A DNA stretch of 38,359 nt from Bacteroidales bacterium (GCA_004553485.1 SFLG01000029.1:1-38359), one strand, 5' to 3'. Shown: positions 7,744-16,167, counted from the stretch's first letter. Translations and numbers: made by a program. Notes: generated from the letters alone by a model not told the origin.

Positions 7744-8550
7744 ATGCGCATCCTCAATATTGTTCTTTCGGTGGCCGCCGGCCTTCTGCTCACCTCGTGC
7801 GGCGAGTATGTGAAGGTACAGAAGAGCACCGACTTCAATTACAAATACGACTACGCCAAGCGTGCTTTCGAGCAGAAAAAGTACGTGCAGGCCGCAACGC
7901 TGTTCAAAGACTGCGCGACAGTCTTCAAAGCCACAGACAAGGCCGAGGAGTGTCTTTACCTGCTGGCAATGAGCAACTACGAAAACAAGGACTACGTAAG
8001 CTCGGGGGCATACTTCCAGACCTACTACCAACGTTACCCCAAGGGCAAGTTCGCCGAACCGGCACGTTTCTTTGCCGGATACGGCTACTACCTCGACTCG
8101 CCCGAGGCCCAGCTCGACCAGACCACCACCATCAAGGCCATCGAAGAGCTGCAGGCTTTCCTCGACTACTTCCCCCGCTCGGAGAAAGTGCCCATCGCAC
8201 AGAACGCCATCTTCGAGCTGCAGGACAAGCTCACACTCAAGCAGTTGCAGAACGCCCAGCTATACTACAACCTCGGCAACTACATGGGCAACAACTACGA
8301 GTCGGCTGTGATTGTGGCCAAGAACGCCATCAAGGACTACCCCTACTCAAAGTACAAGGAAGACCTGGAGCTGCTGGTGCTCAAAGCCCGTTTCCAGGAG
8401 GCTGAGAACTCGGTTGACGAGCGCAAGGCCGACCGCTACCGCGAGGTTATCGACGAATACTATTCGTTTATCAACAACTACCCCGACTCGCCCAACAAGA
8501 ACGAGGCCGACAACATCTTCAAAATCAGCAGCCGCCACGTGCAGCCCTGA
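7744..8550 (+). CDS. bamD: Outer membrane assembly lipoprotein BamD
   Basis: A 268-residue lipoprotein of the BamD/ComL family, part of the BAM complex that folds beta-barrel proteins into the outer membrane. The N-terminus is a lipoprotein signal with lipobox LTSC; Cys19 should be the lipidated residue. The rest is helical with TPR-like repeats typical of BamD, for example the segments YDYAKRAFEQKKYVQAATLF and YQRYPKGKFAEPARFFAGYG. Length matches the family. The gene is followed after 61 nt by rpoZ on the same strand, and the two are probably one transcript. Promoter boxes lie at 7670-7719. Confidence 0.92.
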   Translation: MRILNIVLSVAAGLLLTSCGEYVKVQKSTDFNYKYDYAKRAFEQKKYVQAATLFKDCATVFKATDKAEECLYLLAMSNYENKDYVSSGAYFQTYYQRYPKGKFAEPARFFAGYGYYLDSPEAQLDQTTTIKAIEELQAFLDYFPRSEKVPIAQNAIFELQDKLTLKQLQNAQLYYNLGNYMGNNYESAVIVAKNAIKDYPYSKYKEDLELLVLKARFQEAENSVDERKADRYREVIDEYYSFINNYPDSPNKNEADNIFKISSRHVQP

Positions 8551-8611
8551 GGCACGGCCGACGCCGCGACTCCCCTACTCATCCCCATCGAATTTCACAC
8601 ATCATTATATT

Positions 8612-8944
8612 ATGGATTACAAGAAGACCAACGCACCGCTCAACACCGTCACCCGCGACATGGTTAAACTGTCCGAGGACACCGGCAACGTCTACGAGAC
8701 CGTCCGCATCATCGCCAAGCGCGCCAACCAGATCAGCGCCGAGATGAAGAAAGATCTCGAGAAGAAGCTCCAGGAGTTCGCCACCCTCACCGACAACCTC
8801 GAGGAGGTAAACGAAAACCGTGAGCAGATCGAGATATCGCGTTACTACGAGAAGCTGCCCAAACCCACCCTTATCGCCACGCAGGAATACGTAGACCACA
8901 AACTCTACTTCCGCAACCCCGCCACCGACAAGGGCCTCGACTAA
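8612..8944 (+). CDS. rpoZ: RNA polymerase omega subunit (Bacteroidota type)
   Basis: A 110-residue protein starting MDYKKTNAP and containing TGNVYETVRIIAKRANQIS and NREQIEISRYYEKLPKPT, which are typical of the omega subunit as found in Bacteroidales. Omega helps assembly and stability of RNA polymerase by binding the beta-prime subunit. The start at 8612 is chosen because the open frame further upstream overlaps bamD out of frame and shows no conserved sequence. It lies directly downstream of bamD. No further gene follows for almost 400 nt. Confidence 0.9.
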   Translation: MDYKKTNAPLNTVTRDMVKLSEDTGNVYETVRIIAKRANQISAEMKKDLEKKLQEFATLTDNLEEVNENREQIEISRYYEKLPKPTLIATQEYVDHKLYFRNPATDKGLD

Positions 8945-9240
8945 ACTGTCGCAGAGGCACCGAGCACAACTTCACAGTACCCATAAGCCCCGAAAATCCT
9001 CCCGCAACGTGCCGGGATAAAGGTCAGCAGCTCCGACGCCCCGCGCCGGAGCTGCCTGCATAATAGCGCCCGCCCGGCCGACACAGGCGGCCCCGCCAGG
9101 CCCTCCAGCCACCGGCGCCCCGCCCTACGCCGGCCGCCGCCCTCCCAGGTCCTTAAGGTCCCTGATGCAGGCCAGACCCGGTTTTACCCTGCCGTTGGCC
9201 GTCCCACGTGGCGCTGTGTTAAAATTTTAGGCAAAAAAGC
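8945..9240. other. GC-rich noncoding gap between rpoZ and rpsO
   Basis: No supported gene. A hairpin GCAGCTCCG / CGGAGCTGC (9027-9035 with 9047-9055) lies about 80 nt after rpoZ but has no T run, so it is a weak terminator candidate. From about 9060 to 9140 the sequence is almost pure G and C with many GGCC/GCCGG words. It turns AT-rich again near 9220, where the rpsO promoter begins. Confidence 0.5.
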
Positions 9241-9241
9241 A

Positions 9242-9271
9242 TTGTCGGTTGCGGGATTTTTTGTACCTTTG
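9242..9271 (+). promoter_or_regulatory. rpsO promoter
   Basis: TTG at 9242-9244, a 19-nt spacer and TACCTTTG at 9264-9271 match the Bacteroidota promoter pattern. The leader to the rpsO ATG at 9341 is about 63 nt and may hold an S15 autoregulatory site, but I cannot identify one. Confidence 0.65.
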
Positions 9272-9340
9272 CACCGCTTATGGCCCAAAAGGTCCGGCAT
9301 TTTTAATTTATCTATTTACAAACCACCAAATTGCTTAAGA

Positions 9341-9616
9341 ATGTATCTGAATTCTGAGAAAAAAGTAGAGATCTTCGAGAAGTACGGAAAAGGCAAGACC
9401 GACACAGGCTCGCCCGAGGCACAGATCGCCCTGTTCTCGTATCGCATCGGTCACCTGACCGAGCACCTGAAAGAAAACCACAAAGACCACACCACCGAGC
9501 GCGCCCTTAAGATGCTCGTCGGCAAGCGTCGTCGCCTTCTCGATTACCTGAAGCGCAAAGACATCAACCGCTACCGCGCCATCATCGCCCAGAAGGAGCT
9601 CGGCATCCGCAAATAA
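9341..9616 (+). CDS. rpsO: 30S ribosomal protein S15
   Basis: A 91-residue protein with the S15 hallmarks: KYGKGKTDTGSPEAQIALFSYRIGHLTEHLKENHKDH and then the ML..KRRRLLDYLKRKD stretch. S15 binds 16S rRNA early in assembly of the 30S platform. The ATG at 9341 gives the usual family length (about 89-91); the open frame upstream to 9242 runs through the promoter and is not coding. The gene is monocistronic, with its own promoter at 9242-9271 and a terminator at 9636-9668. Confidence 0.97.
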   Translation: MYLNSEKKVEIFEKYGKGKTDTGSPEAQIALFSYRIGHLTEHLKENHKDHTTERALKMLVGKRRRLLDYLKRKDINRYRAIIAQKELGIRK

Positions 9617-9635
9617 GCGATACACAACCCCACAA

Positions 9636-9668
9636 AAAAACTCGACCGCTCACGGCCGAGTTTTTTTG
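9636..9668 (+). terminator. Terminator after rpsO
   Basis: The stem AAAACTCGACCG / CGGCCGAGTTTT (one A-C mismatch) with loop CTCA at 9649-9652 is followed by a T run up to 9667. It lies about 20 nt after the rpsO stop. The A and T runs on both sides would let it work in either direction. Confidence 0.85.
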
Positions 9669-9781
9669 TGTTTTTTTGTGCCCTGTACCCTCCAATGCAG
9701 CCCCTGGGCCCAAATAGCCACGACCCCCATTAGCCCCGGCGGGCCTTAGTAGGCCCGGGAAGCGGGCCGAGCCGGGAAAGA

Positions 9782-9837
9782 GGCCGGCACTAAAAAGGGG
9801 CCGGCACTGTTATCGGTCGAGCTCGACCGATAACGGT
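9782..9837. repeat. Long palindrome with flanking direct repeat
   Basis: Positions 9809-9834 are a perfect 26-bp palindrome (half site GTTATCGGTCGAG). With one T-G pair the symmetry extends to 9806-9837. Immediately to the left, GGCCGGCACT occurs twice, at 9782-9791 and 9799-9808, the second copy running into the palindrome. There is no T run, and the site is 135 nt from the nearest gene end. It lies between two convergent genes, so an operator for either is unlikely. Confidence 0.75.
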
Positions 9838-9867
9838 AAACAAATGAGAGGGCCGTGCGCCAGGGCT

Positions 9868-9928
9868 CAAAACCAGCCGTTCAAAACCGGGGGCCAAAAA
9901 CCGCGCCAAAAACCGGGCACTCCAAACC
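9868..9928. repeat. Degenerate CAAAACC repeats downstream of the M48 gene
   Basis: Five copies of CAAA(A)(A)CC at 9868, 9882, 9895, 9907 and 9923, spaced 12-16 bp, mostly followed by GGG or GCG. A G/C hairpin follows (GGGTGCCC-CTT-GGGCGCCC, about 9930-9948). On the minus strand this is the 3' flank of the metalloprotease gene, read as GGTTTTTGG-type repeats. Function unknown; it could end that transcript. Confidence 0.5.
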
Positions 9929-9968
9929 GGGGTGCCCCTTGGGCGCCCAAACGCCCTTGGGTTGCCGT

Positions 9969-10880
9969 TTACTTTTTCTTGGACTTTTTGGTGCTTTTAG
10001 AGCTGCTCTTGCTGCTTTTGCTGCTCTTGCTGCTTTTGCTGCTTTTGGAGCTGGCGGCGGCCTTCTCCTCGGCGGTGGGGATGGGGTTGCCGGACTTGTC
10101 CATGTAGCCGTCTTTGATGCAGAGTTTCTGCATGTTGGCTATGCGCTTCGAGATTTCGGGGTGGTCCGAGAACAGGTTCTTGACAAAGCTGGACTGCTGG
10201 CCCGAGGCCTGCTCCATCTGCTGCAGCTTCCGAAAAGCCTGTACCATCGCTATCGGGTTCTTGCCGTGCGACTTAAGGAAGTTGTAGCCATACTCGTCGG
10301 CCTGGTTCTCCTGCTTCTTCGAGTATTTAGATTTTGCCAGAGCATCGCCCAGTGCGCCAAGCTGGCTGTCGGTGAGGGCAGCCACAGTCGTGCTGGTCGA
10401 GGCCAGGCCGTCTTTGAGGGCGCTATTGAACAAGGCCTGCTTGAAGGCCCGCTTTGTGTCCTCGTGGGCGACGTGCCCTATCTCGTGACCGATGACGCCA
10501 AGCACCTCGTTGTCCGTCATAATGTCCATCAGACCCGTGTACACACGCACGCTACCGTCGGCGCAGGCAAAGGCGTTGACGTCGGCATTCTGGTACACCT
10601 TGAAATTCAAAGGCATACCGTTGACGTCAGTAAGACCCTCGGTAAGGCGCGCCAAGCGCTTGCCGTATGTCGTTTCAGGCCCGAGAATTTTGTTCTTTGA
10701 GTCGCTCTCCTGCACATACTGCTGCACATATCCCAGGATGTCGTTGTTGCTGAGAGTCAGGGCCTGGACGGCCTTGGCGCCACCCTGGATGACGCGGCCC
10801 CAGTCGAGCTGCGCCTGCGCCTCCTGACCCATAAACATCGCTGCCGCCGCGGCGACAACCGCAAATATTTTCCTTTTCAT
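9969..10880 (-). CDS. M48 family metalloprotease with Ser/Lys tail
   Basis: A 303-residue exported zinc protease. Residues 1-23 are a signal peptide (cleavage after AQA). The active-site motif is H132-E-I-G-H136, with the third ligand expected at Glu191 in ENQAD, the M48 arrangement seen in HtpX, BepA/YfgC and LoiP. The absence of membrane helices beyond the signal points to a periplasmic or envelope-associated BepA/LoiP-like enzyme that degrades misfolded or stalled envelope proteins; this role is inferred. The C-terminal 28 residues (276-303) are almost only Ser and Lys, encoded by CTGCTTTTG-type DNA repeats on the plus strand, unusual for the family. The gene lies 38 nt downstream of lptB on the same strand. 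Confidence 0.9.
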   Translation of the reverse strand: MKRKIFAVVAAAAAMFMGQEAQAQLDWGRVIQGGAKAVQALTLSNNDILGYVQQYVQESDSKNKILGPETTYGKRLARLTEGLTDVNGMPLNFKVYQNADVNAFACADGSVRVYTGLMDIMTDNEVLGVIGHEIGHVAHEDTKRAFKQALFNSALKDGLASTSTTVAALTDSQLGALGDALAKSKYSKKQENQADEYGYNFLKSHGKNPIAMVQAFRKLQQMEQASGQQSSFVKNLFSDHPEISKRIANMQKLCIKDGYMDKSGNPIPTAEEKAAASSKSSKSSKSSKSSKSSSKSTKKSKKK

Positions 10881-10918
10881 ATAGTTATGACAATTTATGT
10901 TAGTGAATTAGCCGGTAA

Positions 10919-11809
10919 TCAGTCGAAGACCTTCTTGCGGTAGACGAAGTTGCGGCCGAGGTAGCGCTCGCGCACCATCGGGTTTTCGGCAAGCTCGGGC
11001 GCCGCTCCCTCGAAGAGGATGCGGCCCTCGTAAAGCAGGTAGGCGCGGTCGGTAATCGACAGCGTCTCGGGGGCGTTGTGGTCGGTGATAAGTATGCCGA
11101 TGTTCTTCTCCTTCAGCTTGTAGACAACCTGCTGGATATCTTCAACGGCGATGGGGTCGACGCCGGCAAACGGCTCGTCGAGCATGATAAACTTGGGGTT
11201 GATGGCCAGACAGCGCGCTATTTCGGTGCGTCGCCGCTCGCCTCCCGACAGCCTGTCGCCGAGGTTGCGGCGCACATGCTGCAGATTGAACTCGCTGATG
11301 AGGCTCTCGAGCTTCTCGGCCTGCTGGTGCTTGTCGAGGGGTGTCATCTCAAGCACGGCGCGGATATTGTCCTCCACCGACAGCTTGCGGAACACCGACG
11401 CCTCCTGTGCCAGATAGCCGATGCCGCAGCGGGCGCGCTTGTACACGGGAAAGTCGGTGATATTCTCGTCACCGAGGAAGATGCGGCCCCGGTTGGGACG
11501 GATAAGTCCCGTGGTCATATAGAAGGTCGTGGTCTTGCCCGCGCCGTTGGGGCCGAGCAGACCCACAATCTCGCCCTGGCAGACGTTTATCGACACGTGG
11601 TCGACAACCGTGCGGTGGCCGTAGACCTTCACCAGGTCGTCGGTGCGCAACACCATCTTCTCCGGCTCGGCGGGCGCGCCGTCCCCGGCCTCCCCGGCGG
11701 CAAAGTGTCCGTCCGGTTCGCCTACGGGCGCGTCGATCACCACCGGTGTGTCGGGTGTGGCCTCGGCGGCCTCCGTCGCCTTTTTGTTACGTCGGATAAA
11801 TCTCAGCAT
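10919..11809 (-). CDS. lptB: Lipopolysaccharide export ABC ATPase LptB
   Basis: A 296-residue ABC ATPase. Walker A is GPNGAGKT at 86-93, the signature is LSGGE at 187-191, Walker B is FIMLDE at 207-212, and the H-loop is in LITDHN. The ERRRTEIARCLA and DEPFAGVDPIAV segments are typical of LptB, which powers LptFG and LPS transport to the outer membrane. The first ~50 residues are a charged, low-complexity extension not found in E. coli LptB; Met52 would give a 245-residue protein of standard length. The long start is kept because it overlaps the upstream udk stop by 7 nt, an arrangement consistent with translational coupling, and because the extension has the codon character of coding sequence. 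Confidence 0.9.
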   Translation of the reverse strand: MLRFIRRNKKATEAAEATPDTPVVIDAPVGEPDGHFAAGEAGDGAPAEPEKMVLRTDDLVKVYGHRTVVDHVSINVCQGEIVGLLGPNGAGKTTTFYMTTGLIRPNRGRIFLGDENITDFPVYKRARCGIGYLAQEASVFRKLSVEDNIRAVLEMTPLDKHQQAEKLESLISEFNLQHVRRNLGDRLSGGERRRTEIARCLAINPKFIMLDEPFAGVDPIAVEDIQQVVYKLKEKNIGILITDHNAPETLSITDRAYLLYEGRILFEGAAPELAENPMVRERYLGRNFVYRKKVFD

Positions 11810-12435
11810 TTGTCGGCTTTGTTGCTCTTGGCCAGACGGCTGGCGATATAGTCGGTGAGCAGGTTGATGGCCACGATGTTGCTGCCGCCCTGGGGCACGA
11901 TGAGGTCGGCGTAGCGCTTGGCCGGCTCGATATACTGCATGTGCATGGGTTTGAGCACGCTGACGTAGCGGTCGATGACCATCTTGGGCGTGCGGCCGCG
12001 CTGGATGCAGTCGCGGGCGATGACACGGATCAGACGCTCGTCGGCGTCGGCGTCGACAAACACCTTGACGTCCATCTTCTCGCGCATCTCGGGCATGCAG
12101 AGCACCAGTATACCCTCGATTATAACCACGTCGCGGGGCTCGACGCGCACCGTTTCAGGCTGGCGCGTGCAGGTGAGGTAGCTGTAGGTGGGCATATCGA
12201 TGGGGTTGCCCTTGCGCAACTCCTCGAGGTGCTGCTCGAGCAGCGTCCACTCTATGGCGTCAGGCTCGTCAAAGTTGATTTTGCTGCGCTCTTCGGGGGG
12301 AATGTGGCTCGAGTCCTTGTAATACGAGTCCTGAGGAAGCACGGCCACCTCTCCGGCAGGAAATGAGTCGATTATCTTGTTTACTACAGTGGTTTTGCCC
12401 GAGCCAGTGCCTCCGGCTATTCCGATAACTATCAT
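11803..12435 (-). CDS. udk: Uridine kinase
   Basis: A 210-residue P-loop kinase that phosphorylates uridine and cytidine for pyrimidine salvage. The protein starts MIVIGIAGGTGSGKTT, giving the Walker A motif GGTGSGKT at 8-15; later segments such as LPQDSYYKD and the RLIRVIARD-RGR region match Udk. The ATG at 12433-12435 is preferred over the longer open frame, which would add 76 residues of non-conserved sequence running across the promoter. Its 3' end overlaps the start of lptB by 7 nt, so the two are probably co-expressed although the functions are unrelated. Confidence 0.95.
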   Translation of the reverse strand: MIVIGIAGGTGSGKTTVVNKIIDSFPAGEVAVLPQDSYYKDSSHIPPEERSKINFDEPDAIEWTLLEQHLEELRKGNPIDMPTYSYLTCTRQPETVRVEPRDVVIIEGILVLCMPEMREKMDVKVFVDADADERLIRVIARDCIQRGRTPKMVIDRYVSVLKPMHMQYIEPAKRYADLIVPQGGSNIVAINLLTDYIASRLAKSNKADKC

Positions 12436-12677
12436 AGTGCTTAGTTGTAAGGGTGGGTATATCTTCGCCAAAAGTACAAAATTTTCTGCGAGAGATAAAA
12501 TTTTCGTGACAATAACGCTCGAAAAAGCGTTGTAGATATAGGCGTCCGGCGGACCGCCGCGAAAATGCAGGCGCCCGTATGTTAAATTACGTTTACGCGC
12601 AACTTCTATCCCGCAAATTTTCGTACTTTTACACCCTAAAACATAGCTCTGCCAAAAACACAAAAACTACATACCAG
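12436..12677. promoter_or_regulatory. Divergent promoter region udk / malQ
   Basis: On the minus strand TACTTTTG at 12469-12476 is a full -7 match about 34 nt from the udk start. On the plus strand TACTTTTA at 12624-12631 matches all but the last base and could serve malQ (ATG 12678). -33 elements are unclear for both. No gene is seen in the gap. Confidence 0.5.
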
Positions 12678-15356
12678 ATGAAACTGACACTGACAATCGA
12701 CTACCGCACGGCCTGGGGCGAGACCCTGCACGTCTGCGGCGACATAGTCCCCCTGCGCGACTGCCCGGCAATGGCACTCACCGGCACACGAACCTGGAGC
12801 CTCGAAATCGACGTTCCCGACGGTGTCGACGCCTTTACATACCATTACATCGTACGCCACGACAGCGGCAGCGTCCGCAACGAATGGGGCGCCCCCCATC
12901 GCTTTGTCCGCGGCAATGCCATCGATAATATGTCCGTATGCGACCGATGGCAGGAAATGCCCTGGAACAAAGCCTTTTACTCGACCGCCTTCACCGACTG
13001 CATCAACCGCCGCGAGCACCGCACCGCCGCTCCCGCCCCTCGCCGCCAGTCGGTGACGTTGCGCATACCCGCGCCAATGATACGCCCCGACGAGGTGCTG
13101 GCCGTGACGGGCGAGACCGACGGCCTGGGCTCGTGGAACCCGCGCAAGGCCATCCTGCTGAGCGACGCCGCCTTCCCCGAGTGGGAGATCACCCTCGACC
13201 TGGCTGTCATCCCCGCCGGCACACAGTATAAATTCATCATCCTCAAGAGCGCCGACAAATCGGTGGTGGCATGGGAGAACGGCGACAACCGCATCATGCC
13301 GCACTACACGCCGGCCAACGCCGACGCCGTGGTGGTAAACTGCGCCCCCTTCCAGAACCCCTCGGCACCCTGGCGCGGTGCCGGCACGGCCATCCCCGTC
13401 TTCTCGGTACGCACCGAGAGCGACTTCGGCGTGGGCGACTTCATCGACCTCAAAGAGATGGTTGACTGGTGCGCGCAGACGGGTCAGACCTTCCTGCAGC
13501 TCCTCCCCATCAACGACACGACGATGACGGGCACCTGGACCGACTCGTACCCCTACAACGCCAACTCGACCTTCGCCCTGCACCCGATGTACCTGCGTCT
13601 GCAGGAGCTGGGGACGCTGAAGGACGCCAAGCGCATGAAGTACTACAACGACCTTGCCGCCGAGCTCAACGCTCTGCCCGAGATAGACTACGAGCGCGTC
13701 AACGAGGGCAAGATGGCCTACTGCCGCGAAATCTTCGCCCAGGAGGGCAAGAAGGTGGTGGCCTCGGCCGACTTCGCCGCCTTTGTGTCGCGCAACGAGG
13801 GCTGGCTGCCCAACTACGCCGCCTTCTGCGTCCTGCGCGACAAAAACGGCACGGCCGACTTTGCCAAGTGGGGCGAATACGCACAGTACACGCCCGAAAA
13901 GGTGGCGAAGGTAATCAAGGACAACAAGGACGACATCAACTTTGTATACTATCTGCAGTACTACCTCGACAAGCAGATGAAGAGCGTCCGCGACTACGCC
14001 CACACCAAGGGCGTGGCCATCAAGGGCGACATCCCCATCGGCATCTCGCGCACCAGCGTCGACGCCTGGACCGACGCACGCCTGTTCAACATGGACTGCC
14101 AGGCCGGCGCTCCCCCCGATGACTTCTCCGTCCTGGGCCAGAACTGGGGCTTCCCCACCTACAACTGGGACGAGATGAGCAAGGACGGCTTTGCCTGGTG
14201 GAAAAACCGTCTGCGCAAGATGTCGGAGTACTTCGACGCCTACCGCATCGACCACGTGCTGGGCTTCTTCCGCATCTGGCAGATCCCGATGGACGCCGTG
14301 CACGGCCTGCTGGGCTACTTCAACCCGGCCCTGCCCTTCACCCCCGACGAGCTGCGCAACAACTATGACTTCTGGCTCAACGTCGAGGTGCAGACCAAGC
14401 CCTACATCATGGACTGGTTCCTCGGCGACTTCTTCGGCGAGTTCACCGAAGAGGTGCGCGACAAGTACCTCGAGCCCCTGGGTTATGGCCGCTACAGACT
14501 GCTGCCGCAGTACGACACGCAGCGCAAGGTCGTCGAATACTTCGCCGCCCTGCCCCAGGACGACAAGGAGAAGACCGAAAAGAACAACCGCATCTGCAAC
14601 GGTCTGCTGGGCCTTATCGACGAGGTGCTCTTCATCGAAGATCCGTACGAGAAGGGCAAATACCACCCGCGCATCTCGGCACAGTTCACCTACGCCTACC
14701 GCTCGCTCAACGACTACGAGAAATACTGCTTCAACCGCCTGTACAACGACTTCTTCTACCGCCGCAACACCGACTTCTGGTACGGCAAGGCAATGTGGAA
14801 GCTGCCCCCGCTGGTAGAGGCTACGCAGATGTTGTGCTGCGCCGAAGACCTGGGCATGATTCCCGCCTGCGTCCCCGCCGTGATGGACAAGTTGGGTATC
14901 CTGTCCCTCGAGATACAGCGTATGCCCAAGGATCCCAAGGCCGAGTTCGGCAACACATGGACCTACCCCTACCTGTCGGTTTGCACCACCTCCACCCACG
15001 ACATGGGCGGCATACGCCAGTGGTGGGAGGAAGACCGCCAGAAGACCCGGGACTTCTACAACAACGTCCTGCACGAGCATGGTCCGGCGCCCTACTACTG
15101 CGAGCCGTGGATTTGCCGACGCATCATCGACCTGCATCTCAAGAGCCCCTCGATGCTCTGCATAATTCCCCTGCAGGACTATATGGCCATGGACGGCGAC
15201 CTGCGCCGCAAGGACCCACGCGAGGAGCAGATAAACGTGCCCGCAAATCCCCGCCACTACTGGCGCTACCGCATGCACCTGCCCGTCTCGCGCCTCAGCG
15301 CCGACGTCCCCTTCAACAAAATCGTGGCCGAAATGATTCACGGCGACGGACGCTGA
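12678..15356 (+). CDS. malQ: 4-alpha-glucanotransferase (GH77) with starch-binding modules
   Basis: An 892-residue amylomaltase that transfers alpha-1,4-glucan segments between maltodextrins and releases glucose. Two N-terminal CBM20-like modules (about 1-100 and 125-235; note ETDGLGSWNPRKAILL) precede the GH77 barrel, as is usual for large Bacteroidota MalQ. Catalytic residues are in place: nucleophile Asp525 in YRIDHVLGFFRIW, acid/base Glu723 in CAEDLGMIP and the third carboxylate Asp775 in TSTHDMGG. No signal peptide, so it acts in the cytoplasm on imported oligosaccharides or glycogen. The ATG at 12678 is chosen because it begins the first CBM strand (MKLTLTIDYRTAWGE); the frame upstream crosses the promoter. 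The next gene follows after 35 nt. Confidence 0.95.
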   Translation: MKLTLTIDYRTAWGETLHVCGDIVPLRDCPAMALTGTRTWSLEIDVPDGVDAFTYHYIVRHDSGSVRNEWGAPHRFVRGNAIDNMSVCDRWQEMPWNKAFYSTAFTDCINRREHRTAAPAPRRQSVTLRIPAPMIRPDEVLAVTGETDGLGSWNPRKAILLSDAAFPEWEITLDLAVIPAGTQYKFIILKSADKSVVAWENGDNRIMPHYTPANADAVVVNCAPFQNPSAPWRGAGTAIPVFSVRTESDFGVGDFIDLKEMVDWCAQTGQTFLQLLPINDTTMTGTWTDSYPYNANSTFALHPMYLRLQELGTLKDAKRMKYYNDLAAELNALPEIDYERVNEGKMAYCREIFAQEGKKVVASADFAAFVSRNEGWLPNYAAFCVLRDKNGTADFAKWGEYAQYTPEKVAKVIKDNKDDINFVYYLQYYLDKQMKSVRDYAHTKGVAIKGDIPIGISRTSVDAWTDARLFNMDCQAGAPPDDFSVLGQNWGFPTYNWDEMSKDGFAWWKNRLRKMSEYFDAYRIDHVLGFFRIWQIPMDAVHGLLGYFNPALPFTPDELRNNYDFWLNVEVQTKPYIMDWFLGDFFGEFTEEVRDKYLEPLGYGRYRLLPQYDTQRKVVEYFAALPQDDKEKTEKNNRICNGLLGLIDEVLFIEDPYEKGKYHPRISAQFTYAYRSLNDYEKYCFNRLYNDFFYRRNTDFWYGKAMWKLPPLVEATQMLCCAEDLGMIPACVPAVMDKLGILSLEIQRMPKDPKAEFGNTWTYPYLSVCTTSTHDMGGIRQWWEEDRQKTRDFYNNVLHEHGPAPYYCEPWICRRIIDLHLKSPSMLCIIPLQDYMAMDGDLRRKDPREEQINVPANPRHYWRYRMHLPVSRLSADVPFNKIVAEMIHGDGR

Positions 15357-15391
15357 ACGTCCCGACCCGTTGATAACACTTTAAGTCAAGT

Positions 15392-16129
15392 ATGCTCAGG
15401 CAACCCGACGACAACCAAACCGCACAGTCCTCCCGGAACATCATAACCCGGGAGGACCTTATGCTGGCCGAGCGCGCCGAGAAGTACAAGGTGCAGCTGC
15501 AGCGTACCGAGGTCTTCCCCACCGAGGAGAACTGGCAGTACATTACCGAAAACGCCATGAGCGAGGTGGCGCCGGAGCTTTACCACAAATACCTGATAGC
15601 GTGGCTGACGCCGGAGAACGACCGCAGCGACTTCCACCAGCTGACACTTGAATATTTCCCCGAGTACCTGTCGGTCATCGACCGCGACACAGCCCTCGAC
15701 ACGGTCTACGCCGATGTGGAGACCGCCCCCGAGGCTACACTGGGCCTTATCCGCGACTGCGCGCTTTTCAGCGCCCCCGACCTGTCTCTGCTGCTCGACA
15801 AGGGCGTCGACGCCGGCTTTGTAGCACTGTGTCTCAAGGCTTACCAGCCCGACTACGACGCGGACGACCTGATGGATATGCAGGCGCTGTTGCGAAAGAT
15901 GCAGCAGCTGCCCGAGAAGGGACAGATTGCCCTGCCGCGCGGAATTTTCTCGCGCGACGAAAAGTACATCTGCCCCAAGGGGCACACCAACCCCGCCAAC
16001 GCCGAGTTCTGCAGCAGCTGCGGCCTCGACATCTACGGCCTCAACAAGGAGCAGGCCGCATGCATACAGCTCCTGGCCTCGCGCACAAAGACACTGGGCG
16101 CACTGCTCAGCCCAAGAACACGCCGGTGA
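15392..16129 (+). CDS. Unrecognised protein with C-terminal zinc ribbon
   Basis: A 245-residue protein that I cannot assign to a named family. No signal peptide or membrane segment is visible, so it is probably cytoplasmic. Residues ~20-185 look helical and acidic, without a recognisable catalytic motif. Near the C-terminus there is a zinc-ribbon-like pattern, C-P-K-G-H ... C-S-S-C-G (starting at about residue 193, some 16 residues between the pairs), followed by a further ~40 residues. The gene sits between malQ (35 nt before) and nadE (38 nt after) on the same strand and reads as part of that transcription unit. A regulatory or adaptor role is possible but purely speculative. Confidence 0.8.
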   Translation: MLRQPDDNQTAQSSRNIITREDLMLAERAEKYKVQLQRTEVFPTEENWQYITENAMSEVAPELYHKYLIAWLTPENDRSDFHQLTLEYFPEYLSVIDRDTALDTVYADVETAPEATLGLIRDCALFSAPDLSLLLDKGVDAGFVALCLKAYQPDYDADDLMDMQALLRKMQQLPEKGQIALPRGIFSRDEKYICPKGHTNPANAEFCSSCGLDIYGLNKEQAACIQLLASRTKTLGALLSPRTRR

Positions 16130-16167
16130 CGGCACCCGTTGAACACAAGAAACAATAGCTTTTAGAG

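Noticed and set aside
9027..9055. Intrinsic terminator after rpoZ
   Set aside because: A 9-bp stem exists but no T run follows, so it is only mentioned as a hairpin.
12636..15341. 901-residue open frame antisense to malQ
   Set aside because: It mirrors malQ exactly; GC-rich third positions remove stops on the opposite strand. The translation is Val/Ala/Gly/His-rich with no domain.
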